DNA of 64,000 bases, taken from positions 44,638-108,637 of the forward strand of contig NZ_JACXAB010000012.1 of NCBI RefSeq assembly GCF_014699075.1. Reading direction: 5' to 3'. The stretch is from Microvirga sp. (GTDB lineage Bacteria; Pseudomonadota; Alphaproteobacteria; Rhizobiales; Beijerinckiaceae). The notes beneath the pieces were generated by a model that searched no databases, had not been told where the DNA came from, and was given only the letters and a program-made list of their open reading frames with translations. The position numbers and the translations under genes are program-made. Position 1 is the first letter of the stretch, and every line of letters begins with the position of its first letter. This document shows, in pieces, positions 46,480-55,985 of this stretch.

Positions 46480-46570
46480 AAAAAAAGGCCGTTGTTGCCA
46501 ACGGCCCGAAGTTTAGGGAGGAAACGCCCTAGAAGGGCTGCAACGCTGCGACGCCAATCGCCGTGTTGCA
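46480..46570 (-). ncRNA. Probable mmgR-like (alpha-r8) small RNA
   Basis: On the minus strand there is a complete small transcription unit of about 90 bases. A promoter with 17-base spacing (46605-46577) is followed by a first hairpin (GCCCT/AGGGC at 46538-46526) and the single-stranded decamer TTTCCTCCCT (46524-46515). A terminator follows, with stem GGCCGTTG/CAACGGCC (46506-46487) and seven T. From memory, the decamer TTTCCTCCCT is the invariant core of the alpha-r8 sRNA family, whose Sinorhizobium member mmgR is about 77 bases and limits polyhydroxybutyrate storage. The anti-Shine-Dalgarno character of the decamer fits a translational regulator. It does not overlap any convincing gene. Confidence 0.75.
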
Positions 46571-46576
46571 CTGCAA

Positions 46577-46605
46577 TAAGTAAAAGCTGCGCCGGCGGGT
46601 TTCAA
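46577..46605 (-). promoter_or_regulatory. Promoter of the small RNA
   Basis: TTGAAA (46605-46600) and TACTTA (46582-46577) are separated by exactly 17 bases on the minus strand, placing the transcription start near 46570. It is among the best promoter matches I see in the window. Confidence 0.6.
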
Positions 46606-46729
46606 GGCTAAAAGGTCAGCATCGTTGCCCAATTTTTCACCTCATCGCCGCGTCAGGCATCGGGGAGGTCTGGACAGGAGAGGGTCGACAGAGGCCAAAT
46701 GGGCGGCATGGGAATTCATGAGGCCCGGG

Positions 46730-47143
46730 ATGCCGACGCTCAATGCCGTGCTCGAATCCGCTCTCTATGTGGACGATCTGAACCGCGCCAGGGCGTTCTA
46801 TGAAGGCAGCCTCGGCTTGCCGCTCCTGCTGGCCAACCAGCGCATGTGTGCATTCAATGTCGGCGGCCGAAGCGTGCTCCTCGTCTTCCTCCGTGGCGGG
46901 TCGAGCGAGGACATGACAACGCCCGGTGGCACGATTCCTGGCCATGACGGGCATGGTCCCCTGCATATCGCCTTTGCAGTTGCGGCTAACGAGCTTGATG
47001 CGTGGGAGCGGAGGCTGGAGGAACGCGGGGTTCCCATCGAGAGCCGGGTAACCTGGCCGCGAGGAGGCACCAGCGTCTACTTCCGCGATCCGGACGGGCA
47101 TGTTCTCGAACTGGCGACGCCCGGACTCTGGGCCACCTATTGA
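46730..47143 (+). CDS. VOC-family (glyoxalase/dioxygenase-fold) protein
   Basis: This is a 137-residue protein of the vicinal oxygen chelate fold. The pattern LESALYVDDLNRARAFYEGS, LGLPLLL and later GHGPLHIAFAVAANELDAWE and VYFRDPDGHVLELATPGLW is typical, with His, Glu and another His as possible metal ligands. The function (glyoxalase, fosfomycin resistance-like, dioxygenase) cannot be told. ATG at 46730 (MPTLNAVLES) starts just before the fold; ATG at 46718 is also possible. It is convergent with pgm. Confidence 0.8.
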   Translation: MPTLNAVLESALYVDDLNRARAFYEGSLGLPLLLANQRMCAFNVGGRSVLLVFLRGGSSEDMTTPGGTIPGHDGHGPLHIAFAVAANELDAWERRLEERGVPIESRVTWPRGGTSVYFRDPDGHVLELATPGLWATY

Positions 47144-47168
47144 TGGCCGAAACCCGGGCTGATCGGGA

Positions 47169-48809
<1,641 letters not shown>

Positions 48810-49061
48810 TCACTTCCTTGCGTGGCTCTTGGAGAACGCTTCGCGGGATACTTGCTGATCCTGAGAAGGACCAGCGACCATTCTAGGGTCATTTCAAGCA
48901 GATGCCACTGCCAAGATGAAGCCAGGATGAAAGCTGCCCTTGATCCACCCATCCACATGCAACCCAAACAACTGGAGCCGCGGCTCTGGTCGCAGAGGAC
49001 GCCCCTCCTATGTGCAGGTCTACGACCTGAACCATAAGCAAGTCGATCCTGGGAGAACGCC

Positions 49062-50048
49062 ATGAACCAGACCCGCCGCAGCCTCCTCGTGACGATGGCC
49101 GCCGCCTCCGCAGCCTCAGCCCTTTCACCGTGGCGGGCCTTGGCGCAAGCCGACTATCCCACGAGGCCGGTCCGGGTCACCGTCCCCTATGCGGCCGGCG
49201 GCGGGACGGATTTTTTCGCGCGGCTCGTCTTCGGCGCCATGGGAGAGCAACTGGGGCAGCAGTTCGTTGTCGAGAACAAGCCGGGGGCAGGCACCAATAT
49301 CGGCGCCGAGGCCGTCGCACGGGCGGAACCTGACGGCTACACGCTGCTCTTAGGGGATTCGGCCACCTTTGCGACGAACCGCTCCCTGTATCGCAAGCTC
49401 TCCTTCGATCCATACAAGGATTTCAGCCCGATTTCGCTCACCGGTCGCTTCGCGCTCGTGCTGCTCGTGAATACGAACAAGCTGCCTGTGAACTCGCTTC
49501 AGGAATTGATTGCCGAGGCGAAGAAGACGCCTGGCCGGATCAATTATGCGACTCCTGGCTTGGGCAGCCCCTTCCACCTGGCGACGGAGCTCCTGTCACA
49601 AGGCGCCGGAATCAAGCTCACCCATGTGCCGTATCGGGGCGCCGCTCCCGCCGTGCAGGATCTGGTGGCAGGACAGGTGGATATGATGTTCATCGACTTT
49701 GCGACTGCTCGCTCCCAGCTCTCCGGCCCGATCAAGGCCATTGCCGTGGCTTCTCCAAAGGAGTTTGCCGGCCTGCCGGGAGTGCCGCCCGTCGCTGCCG
49801 ATTTTCCGGGCTTTGAGGCCTGGGCCTGGCAGGGCTTCGTCGGCCCAGCGCGCCTGTCGCCCGAGATCGTCACGAAGCTCAATGGCACGTACCGGCAGGT
49901 TGTCGCCAGACAGGACATTCGCGACAAGCTGACCGGCGCCGGGATCGACGTGCTCCAGAGCTCGCCTTCCGAAATGGCCTCCTACATGCAGGAAGAAGGC
50001 TCCAAATGGGAGAAGGTGATCAGGACGGCCAACATCACCCTGGAATGA
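49062..50048 (+). CDS. TctC-type tripartite tricarboxylate transporter binding protein (orphan)
   Basis: This is a 328-residue periplasmic solute-binding protein of the Bug/TctC family. The signal peptide starts MNQTRRSLLVTMAAASAASA, with an RR pair suggesting possible Tat export. The mature part has YPTRPVRVTVPYAAGGGTDF, GQQFVVENKPGAGTNIGAEA, and LTHVPYRGAAPAVQDLVAGQ, all family hallmarks. GGGAG is 7 bases before the ATG. No tctA or tctB membrane genes are in the window, as is common for these expanded orphan proteins. The ligand (a carboxylate or related compound) is unknown. Confidence 0.9.
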   Translation: MNQTRRSLLVTMAAASAASALSPWRALAQADYPTRPVRVTVPYAAGGGTDFFARLVFGAMGEQLGQQFVVENKPGAGTNIGAEAVARAEPDGYTLLLGDSATFATNRSLYRKLSFDPYKDFSPISLTGRFALVLLVNTNKLPVNSLQELIAEAKKTPGRINYATPGLGSPFHLATELLSQGAGIKLTHVPYRGAAPAVQDLVAGQVDMMFIDFATARSQLSGPIKAIAVASPKEFAGLPGVPPVAADFPGFEAWAWQGFVGPARLSPEIVTKLNGTYRQVVARQDIRDKLTGAGIDVLQSSPSEMASYMQEEGSKWEKVIRTANITLE

Positions 50049-50064
50049 CGGGAGCCGCAGTTTC

Positions 50065-50087
50065 GGGACCGCGTCAGTTGCGGTCCC
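50065..50087. terminator. Hairpin between convergent genes
   Basis: GGGACCGC (50065-50072), 7-base loop, GCGGTCCC (50080-50087), a perfect 8-bp stem. It lies 17 bases past the tctC-type stop and covers the end of the convergent DUF1194 gene. There is no strong T-run, so it is a possible shared terminator. Confidence 0.45.
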
Positions 50088-50868
50088 AGCGGTACATGCG
50101 CTGCTCGCCCTCGGCACAGCTCACGGATGGTTCGGCTTGAACTTTCTGGATCCTCGGGTTGGCGGGCAGTGCGGCGATCTCACGGATGATCTTGGTCCGG
50201 ATGGCGGCGGCGAATTGCTGGCGCTCCCGCACCGGCACGATGAACGAGCCTTCGCCGCCGATCACGCAGTTCTTGTAATAGAGATCGAGATGCTCCATGT
50301 CGCCGAAGCCGCTCGGCCGCTTGAGCATGATGGGAAGGCCGTTGATGGTGATGCCCTTGGCGATGGCCTCGTCCCGGGCCGCCACGACGCCTCGCCCGCT
50401 GCTGTTGGGTCCGTCGCCGGAAATATCGATGACCCTCCGGATCGGCTCCACGCCGGTCTGCTCCAGAAGCTTCACGCCGAAATCGATGGCGCCGGAAATT
50501 GACGTACGCCGGATGCGGCCGATGGGGGTGCTGCTCAGGCCATCGGCGAATTTCAGGGCGCCTTCAGGGCCGTCGATGATCGTCCAGGGCACGATGACGT
50601 TCTGATACTCCACGCCCGACCATTCCACATAGGTGACGATGATCCGCCCCACCATCCCGTTGCGGATGGCCTCATGCACCTGCGGCGAGCGGAAAGCCTC
50701 CATGAAGCCCTGGCGCTGAAGTTCCTGCTCATCGGGATCCATGGAGCGCGAGACGTCGACGGCCAGCACCAGCGCGACATCGACTTCGGTCTCCGCCTGG
50801 GCGACAAGTGGAGACAGCCACAGCCCCGATAGGACAGCCACAAGAGCGCCAAGAAGCCTTCGATTCAT
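50074..50868 (-). CDS. DUF1194 protein with a von Willebrand-like domain
   Basis: This is a 264-residue secreted protein. A signal peptide (MNRRLLGALVAVLSGLWLSP then LVAQA) is followed by a VWA-type fold with the metal-site motif VDVSRSMDPDEQ. Further segments are GRIIVTYVEWSGVEYQNVIV, SISGAIDFGVKLLEQ and RRVIDISGDGPNSSG, which identify DUF1194. The C-terminal region has Cys residues (KNCVIGG, SCAEGEQ) that may form a disulfide. ATG at 50868 has GGAGG upstream; a longer frame has no ribosome site. The function is unknown. Confidence 0.85.
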   Translation of the reverse strand: MNRRLLGALVAVLSGLWLSPLVAQAETEVDVALVLAVDVSRSMDPDEQELQRQGFMEAFRSPQVHEAIRNGMVGRIIVTYVEWSGVEYQNVIVPWTIIDGPEGALKFADGLSSTPIGRIRRTSISGAIDFGVKLLEQTGVEPIRRVIDISGDGPNSSGRGVVAARDEAIAKGITINGLPIMLKRPSGFGDMEHLDLYYKNCVIGGEGSFIVPVRERQQFAAAIRTKIIREIAALPANPRIQKVQAEPSVSCAEGEQRMYRWDRN

Positions 50869-51121
50869 CCGTGCCTCCGTTTGCCAGACGCAAGAAGCTG
50901 ACAGGAAACATCCGGCAGGCAAGGTTTGACGGCCCTGGGACGGGTCTGCGGGCTGTCAATTTAACGTGAATTCCATGTGAAACGTCTGTGGCCGCCCACA
51001 GCCGGAGGACCGAAATAGAACGTCACGCCGAGCAGGGTTTTCCTTCCGGCCTTCCGCTTTATATGGGCGGCAGGAAGCTTCGCCCCATTAGGCCGGCGGT
51101 GCTCAGAAGGAAATTCCGCAA

Positions 51122-51541
51122 ATGTCGTCTACGCTCGATCGCTGGTCACCTTACGCCCTGGCCGCCTTGAGGATCGTTACGGCGCTGCTGTTCATGGAGC
51201 ATGGAACACAGAAGCTGTTCGGCTTCCCGGCTCCTCCGGAAAGCGGCACCCCGCCCCTCCTGTCGCTCTTCGGCATTGGAGCTATCCTGGAATTCGGCGG
51301 CGGCCTGCTGATCCTGATCGGGCTGTTCACCAGACCCGTTGCCTTCGTGCTCGCCGGTGAGATGGCTGTCGCGTACTGGATGTTCCATGCTCCTCGGAGC
51401 TTCTATCCGGTTCTGAACGGCGGGGATGCGTCCATCCTGTTCTGCTTCGTGTTTCTCCTGCTCGCCTTCACCGGCCCGGGTGCCTTGAGCATCGATGGAG
51501 CAAGGCGGCCGACAGGCCCACGGCACTCCTGGGAACGCTGA
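51122..51541 (+). CDS. DoxX-family membrane protein
   Basis: This is a 139-residue inner-membrane protein with four helices. The DoxX pattern LRIVTALLFMEHGTQKLFGF near the start, ILEFGGGLLILIGLFTRPVA and GEMAVAYWMFHAPRSFYPVL are all present. AAGGAA lies 8 bases before the ATG. DoxX proteins are poorly understood and have been linked to redox stress and thiosulfate metabolism. It is divergent from the DUF1194 gene. Confidence 0.88.
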   Translation: MSSTLDRWSPYALAALRIVTALLFMEHGTQKLFGFPAPPESGTPPLLSLFGIGAILEFGGGLLILIGLFTRPVAFVLAGEMAVAYWMFHAPRSFYPVLNGGDASILFCFVFLLLAFTGPGALSIDGARRPTGPRHSWER

Positions 51542-51643
51542 TCCAGTGGCCGTGCCGCCGGACGCAGGAGCGGGAACTCTATTTTCTACTCCGGAAGAGT
51601 TGGGTAACGGCTTGGACGTTTGTGACTCTGAAGTGGAACGGCT

Positions 51644-51673
51644 GCCGTCAACCCTATAATTTTAGGGGACGGC
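51644..51673. other. Strong hairpin downstream of the DoxX gene
   Basis: GCCGTC (51644-51649), two unpaired A, CCCTA (51652-51656), loop TAATTT, TAGGG (51663-51667), GACGGC (51668-51673). The 11-bp stem lies 103 bases after the DoxX gene and 65 bases before the next gene. Without a U-run it is not a standard terminator; it may be a leader structure or operator. Confidence 0.45.
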
Positions 51674-51737
51674 GCATGACTTTTGCGCGGGATAAGCGTT
51701 AAGAGCACAGGCAAGTTCGTTGCGTAGGAGTTAGGAC

Positions 51738-52028
51738 ATGGCCGAGATCATTGCCTTCAAGGATCTCAAGAGGATCGCCGACAGGTGCGAGGTGCTGGGC
51801 CTTTTCGAACCCAAGCGCCCTGCAAGATCGAAGTCCCGCACCGAGAGCAGGAGCTTTGATTTTCCGAGTTCCCGCCCCTTCATCTCCGGTAACCTCACGG
51901 ATCTGTTCGAGCAAGCGAATGCGGTCGCGATGCGCCATCATCATGGAGATCCCAAGGTCTCGGCCATCGTGGCCGAGAAGTGCCTGGAGCTGATCCAGGC
52001 CCTGGAAGATCATGCGCAGCCGGAATGA
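51738..52028 (+). CDS. Hypothetical protein
   Basis: This is a 96-residue cytoplasmic protein that I do not recognise. It begins MAEIIAFKDLKRIADRCEVL. A basic, Ser-rich central region follows, and a C-terminal helical part includes AMRHHHGDPKVSAIVAEKCL. AGGAG lies 7 bases before the ATG, a good ribosome site. It stands alone upstream of the GGDEF-EAL gene. No function is suggested. Confidence 0.65.
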   Translation: MAEIIAFKDLKRIADRCEVLGLFEPKRPARSKSRTESRSFDFPSSRPFISGNLTDLFEQANAVAMRHHHGDPKVSAIVAEKCLELIQALEDHAQPE

Positions 52029-52262
52029 TCTCCCTGGGCCTAGGAACTTGGTGAAGCCATCAGGGACCTGCTTCTTGCTCGAAGAGAGTATCGCCTAATA
52101 TTCTCATGTCCTTTACGGAATTATGGTCTCGGAAAGAACTGTTAACTCTAAAACCCAAAGCATGCGGTCGGACGAATTCTTCCGTTGATTTTTGACGCCC
52201 GCCGTAGAAATGATCATCTCTACGATAACACCTGTGGCAGGTTGAGCTCGCGCCGGAAGTCC

Positions 52263-52330
52263 ATGCGCCGCTCAAAGGCATGATGCCCCTCTGTCAGGCC
52301 GGTGAAAGTCCGGCAGGTTCGTTCCCAAAA
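52263..52330 (+). ncRNA. Putative structured cis-regulatory RNA, copy 1 (upstream of GGDEF-EAL)
   Basis: This 5'-leader element contains a small hairpin GGCA-TGA-TGCC (52277-52287) preceded by CAAA. A second hairpin GCCGG (52298-52302) / CCGGC (52310-52314) has the loop TGAAAGT, then GTTC and CCCAAAATT. An element with the same order and loops lies at 57911-57975, where one pair of the second stem is A-T instead of G-C, so pairing is kept. It ends about 70 bases before the GGDEF-EAL start. Within a 373-base region without a gene it is the only notable feature. The GGTGAAAGTCCGG part recalls one segment of cobalamin riboswitches, but the rest of that class is absent. I do not recognise the class. 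Confidence 0.6.
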
Positions 52331-52401
52331 TTCATTTGCCCGAGGTCGATCGTTCGGCATGCCGCCGTTTGATCGAGGTCCGGAGGCGTTCCGGTGCGGC
52401 C

Positions 52402-54696
52402 ATGTTGAGTATTTTTCTGTCGTCCACCCGAGCAGAGCGCCCCTTTATTCGCGGCGTTCTGTTGCCTGTCGTTCTGGTTGCCTTCACGACGCTGGCGATG
52501 GGCGCGGGGGCAATTCTGTGGGCCGTCGACAGGAGCAATGACATCTCCGCCGAACGTCAGCTCCGAACAACGGAGGCCAGCATACGGGCCGCTGTTCAGG
52601 AACTCGCTCAACAGCAGGAAATGGTCGCCATCTGGGACGATGCCGTGGTGGAGCTCAACAAGCGCTCCCTGGACCTCAAATGGGTCGACGCCAATTTCGG
52701 CGTCTGGCTCAACAAGACTTTCGGACAGGATGAAATCTATATCCTCGATGAGCGCAACGAGCCGCTCGTCGCGACCGTCGGACCCGCACGCGTGCCCGCG
52801 CAGGAATATGAGCGGGTCAGAGGGAGCGTCAGCGACCTTGTTGCAGGCCTCAGGGGAGTTCCAGAATCCCTGCACCATGCGCACGTGGCGGACCTCGCGA
52901 CCGCATCCTACCTGAAGACCGGACAAGCTGTTCACGACGCTCATCTGCTGGAGCTCAACGGCCGACCGGCGGCCGTCAGTGTGATGAAGATCATCCCTGA
53001 GTCCGAAGATGTTCCCTATCCGCATGGAAGGGAGTTCCTTTTGCTCAGCATCCGCTTCCTCGATGGAAGTTTCATCACACAGCTGTCCGAGCAAAACCTG
53101 ATCGATGGTCTGCGCTTCTCCAGCACCGATACCCCCCAGCTGGATGAAATCTCGGTGCCGGTGAAATCGGATGTGGGCCATCTCATCGGCTATTTCATCT
53201 GGAACCCGGAGCTGCCGGGCGATCGCGTCCTCAAGTCGGTCGGCCCGGTGATGGCTGCGGCTGCTGCCATGATCCTTCTGCTGCTCGGAGCGCTGGTCCG
53301 CCGGCTGAGGCAGTCCACGAAGGCACTGGAGAGAACGGTTCTTGAGCTGAAAGCGAGCGAGGCGCAGGCCCACCATCTTGCGTTCCATGATGTGCTGACT
53401 GGCCTGCCCAATCGTGCCCTGTTCGCAGACCGGCTCGACCACGCGATCGCTCAGATGCAGGATGGCGAGCAGGTCGCCGTCATGATGCTCGACCTGGATC
53501 GCTTCAAGCATGTGAACGACACCCTCGGCCACCATGCGGGCGACAGTCTCATTCAGGAGTTTGCAGCGCGGTTGTCAAAGCTCGCGGATGGTGAGGTCAC
53601 CATCACCCGATTGGGCGGAGACGAATTTGCCATCGTCCAGACCTTCAGGGCAGGAACCGATGCGCCGCAGACCTTGTGCGAGCGTATTCTTGCCGCATCC
53701 ACGCGGCCCTATGATGTCATCGGCAATCAGGTCTTCGTGGGCGTCAGCATCGGGCTTGTCTTGGCCCCAGAGGCGGGTTTGGACCGCATCGAACTTCTGC
53801 GCAAGGCCGATATCGCGCTTTACCGTGCCAAGGGAGAGGGGCGGAACTGCTACCGTCTCTTCACCCCGGATATGGACGAAACCATCATCATCTCCAGGAT
53901 CATCGAGGAGGATCTCCGCACAGCGCTTGCGACAGGGGAGGGGCTTGAGGTTGCCTATCAGCCGCAGATTTCCCAAGGCGGTTCAGTCGTCGGTGTGGAG
54001 GCCCTGGCCCGCTGGCGTCACCCGACGCGCGGGTGCATTCAGCCCAGCCAGTTCATCCCCGTGGCGGAGCAGACCGGACTGATCGTCCCGCTCGGAGAAT
54101 GGATCCTGCGTCAAGCCTGCATGGCCTCCCGGCGCTGGCCCGATCTCTTCGTCTCCGTCAATCTCTCACCCGTTCAGTTCCGGTCGGGTGACTTCGCCGG
54201 CCGTCTCATCGCCATCGTTCGAGAATGTGGCGGGCATCCTCAACGCATTGAACTTGAGGTCACGGAGGGGGTCCTCCTCGAGGAGGACGGGAGAACAACC
54301 GATGCGATCCGGAGGCTGCGGGAAGCGGGCTTCCGCATTGCCCTGGACGATTTCGGCACCGGCTATTCGAGCCTGGGCTACCTTCATCGCTTCGAAGTCG
54401 ACAAGATCAAGATCGACCGGTCGTTTACCCAAAGCCTGGGAAAGGGCGGCAAGGCCGCCACCGTGATCAAGGCTATAGTGGCGCTCGGGCATGCCATGTC
54501 GATTACTGTCACGGCGGAAGGCGTCGAGACAGAGACACAGCGGAACTTTCTGGATACGGCGGGCTGCAACGAGATGCAGGGCTTTCTTTTCTCGAAAGCC
54601 GTATCGGAAGATCAAATCGTGCGGATTCTCAGTCGCTCACCCTCAAATAAGGCGCAGAATTATATGAATACTACCCCAGCTAGAAGTATAGTTTGA
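52402..54696 (+). CDS. Membrane-bound c-di-GMP enzyme (CHASE4-like, GGDEF, EAL)
   Basis: This protein makes and/or degrades c-di-GMP, 764 residues. An N-terminal helix (GVLLPVVLVAFTTLAMGAGA) and a second near residue 310 (VMAAAAAMILLLLGALVRRL) flank a periplasmic CHASE4-like sensor. The GGDEF domain is intact (RLGGDEFAIV) but no RxxD inhibitory site is evident. The EAL domain keeps VEALARWRHP, the LEVTEG Glu, DDFGTGYSSLGYL and KIDRSF, so phosphodiesterase activity is likely. ATG at 52402 is chosen; an in-frame start at 52336 adds residues unlike the family. The structured RNA element lies just upstream. It could set the c-di-GMP level read by BcsA or by the adhesin system. Confidence 0.92.
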   Translation: MLSIFLSSTRAERPFIRGVLLPVVLVAFTTLAMGAGAILWAVDRSNDISAERQLRTTEASIRAAVQELAQQQEMVAIWDDAVVELNKRSLDLKWVDANFGVWLNKTFGQDEIYILDERNEPLVATVGPARVPAQEYERVRGSVSDLVAGLRGVPESLHHAHVADLATASYLKTGQAVHDAHLLELNGRPAAVSVMKIIPESEDVPYPHGREFLLLSIRFLDGSFITQLSEQNLIDGLRFSSTDTPQLDEISVPVKSDVGHLIGYFIWNPELPGDRVLKSVGPVMAAAAAMILLLLGALVRRLRQSTKALERTVLELKASEAQAHHLAFHDVLTGLPNRALFADRLDHAIAQMQDGEQVAVMMLDLDRFKHVNDTLGHHAGDSLIQEFAARLSKLADGEVTITRLGGDEFAIVQTFRAGTDAPQTLCERILAASTRPYDVIGNQVFVGVSIGLVLAPEAGLDRIELLRKADIALYRAKGEGRNCYRLFTPDMDETIIISRIIEEDLRTALATGEGLEVAYQPQISQGGSVVGVEALARWRHPTRGCIQPSQFIPVAEQTGLIVPLGEWILRQACMASRRWPDLFVSVNLSPVQFRSGDFAGRLIAIVRECGGHPQRIELEVTEGVLLEEDGRTTDAIRRLREAGFRIALDDFGTGYSSLGYLHRFEVDKIKIDRSFTQSLGKGGKAATVIKAIVALGHAMSITVTAEGVETETQRNFLDTAGCNEMQGFLFSKAVSEDQIVRILSRSPSNKAQNYMNTTPARSIV

Positions 54697-54752
54697 GCTT
54701 GTATAAAAAAATACCAGCAAGCTTGACCATATCGTGAAGGAGGTGATTTGAG

Positions 54753-54899
54753 ATGCTATCACAAAACCATCGTGACACGACGGATTACCTCTTAGGTGAC
54801 GTTGAGGAAGAGGAACTAAATCTTCTAGGCGCCGTTATCGCCACGCCTGATCTGATCGGATCGGCTTCCCGGACATGGTTCCCGCCTCTTTTGTTCTAG
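54753..54899 (+). CDS. Small ORF with an ideal ribosome binding site (48 residues)
   Basis: The sequence AAGGAGGTGAT, almost the full anti-16S complement, ends 5 bases before ATG at 54753. The 48-residue product begins MLSQNHRDTTDYLLGD, is acidic in the middle (DVEEEELNLLGAVIA), and ends TWFPPLLF. It stops 26 bases before the LuxR-type gene start, so it could be a leader peptide that couples to that gene or a small protein of its own. I recognise no family. It begins 56 bases after the GGDEF-EAL stop. Confidence 0.6.
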   Translation: MLSQNHRDTTDYLLGDVEEEELNLLGAVIATPDLIGSASRTWFPPLLF

Positions 54900-54925
54900 C
54901 CTGCGTATTTCGGATAGGCGGCGCC

Positions 54926-55732
54926 ATGATCCTTGACTTTGATGAACACTACCAAGGGGCTAGAGCCAGCATGGGCCATAACGTCGTCTATAAAGAGCAA
55001 ATCCTCCCCATCGCCCAAGATCCCTTTCAGAACGTCACGACGGTTCTCATCTGCCAGAACATTCTTCTCCGGACGGGGATCAGCCATATCCTTTCGGGCA
55101 CCCGCTTCGACATCGCGGAGCAAACCGGAGACCTGTCGACCCTGTCCACATTCCCCGAAGGGGTGCCGGTGCTCTTCCTCATCTGCGACGGGCGCTCCCT
55201 TGGCGAGTATTCCCAGATGGTCAAGGAACTGAAGGCGCAGCACCCTCATGCTCGGGTGGTGGTTCTTGCGGACAACATGGCTCCGCAGGAAGTGATCCAG
55301 ATCTGCAAGGAGGGTCTGGACGGGTTCTGCACGACGACAATGGCTCGTCACTCCATCATTAAGGCTCTGGAACTCGTGATGCTTGGCGAAACCTTCATTC
55401 CGGGATCGGTCGGGCTGGAACTGCTCGACCAATTCCGCGGCGGCCAGACCGGTGGTCTGGGCCAAACGGTTTCCCTCATGCCCGCCAACGATCCGGCTCT
55501 GCTCCTGAACAAGCTGTCGGAGCGTGAAGCACAGATCCTGCGCTGCCTGACCCAGGGCGCCTCGAACAAGCTGATCGCCCGTGAGCTCGGAGTGGCGGAA
55601 GCCACCGTCAAGGTGCATATCAAGGCCATCCTGCGAAAGGTGAAGGCCGTGAACAGAACCCAGGCCGCCATGTGGGCTGCCGGTCACTTCGCCTCCGCGC
55701 AGGAGAGCAGGCCTCTGGTTCCAGGCGAATAA
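54926..55732 (+). CDS. LuxR/NarL-type response regulator
   Basis: This is a 268-residue regulator. The N-terminal part (about 30-150) looks like a receiver-type fold but lacks the usual acidic phosphorylation motif (LFLICDGRSLGEYSQMVKEL replaces the DxxMP segment). The C-terminal helix-turn-helix is typical LuxR (LSEREAQILRCLTQGASNKL then IARELGVAEATVKVHIKAIL). Starts at 54926 or 54971 are both possible; AAGGGG precedes the second. It may bind a small molecule or act without phosphorylation. It follows the small ORF by 26 bases. Confidence 0.83.
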   Translation: MILDFDEHYQGARASMGHNVVYKEQILPIAQDPFQNVTTVLICQNILLRTGISHILSGTRFDIAEQTGDLSTLSTFPEGVPVLFLICDGRSLGEYSQMVKELKAQHPHARVVVLADNMAPQEVIQICKEGLDGFCTTTMARHSIIKALELVMLGETFIPGSVGLELLDQFRGGQTGGLGQTVSLMPANDPALLLNKLSEREAQILRCLTQGASNKLIARELGVAEATVKVHIKAILRKVKAVNRTQAAMWAAGHFASAQESRPLVPGE

Positions 55733-55742
55733 GAAGAACTCG

Positions 55743-55899
55743 GATTCCGTATACGGAATCGAGGTTTGCAGGAGTATCGTCTCATCGGGACGTGGGCACG
55801 CGGGAAGCCTCGCGTGCTCTACCCCTTTGGGAGTAGCCCAAGTGGCGAGTTGCGGATCACTCGACACCAAAGGTAAGCCTGACAGCACCCTGATGGTGC
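55743..55899 (+). other. Possible structured RNA region after the LuxR-type gene
   Basis: Several strong foldbacks lie in a row. GATTCCGTATACGGAATC (55743-55760) is a perfect palindrome. A three-way junction-like set has TGGG (55793-55796) with CCCA (55838-55841), enclosing CACGCG/CGCGTG and CTACCCC/GGGAGTAG hairpins. A further hairpin is GCACC/GGTGC (55885-55899). The following small gene starts at 55986, so a leader RNA is possible. I do not recognise the class. Confidence 0.4.
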
Positions 55900-55985
55900 G
55901 CCGGATAAAGACTCAGTGACAGCGTACTGACGCCCCAGGTTCGAACTGAAAAAAATAAATACCTAAATGATGCGGTGGGGCAAAC

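Noticed and set aside
52298..52314. Cobalamin riboswitch
   Set aside because: Only GGTGAAAGTCCGG resembles it; the other conserved cobalamin boxes are missing and the downstream gene is not a B12 gene.
55938..55946. tRNA T-loop-like GGTTCGAAC
   Set aside because: No acceptor, D or anticodon stem can be built around it; it is part of a short palindrome.
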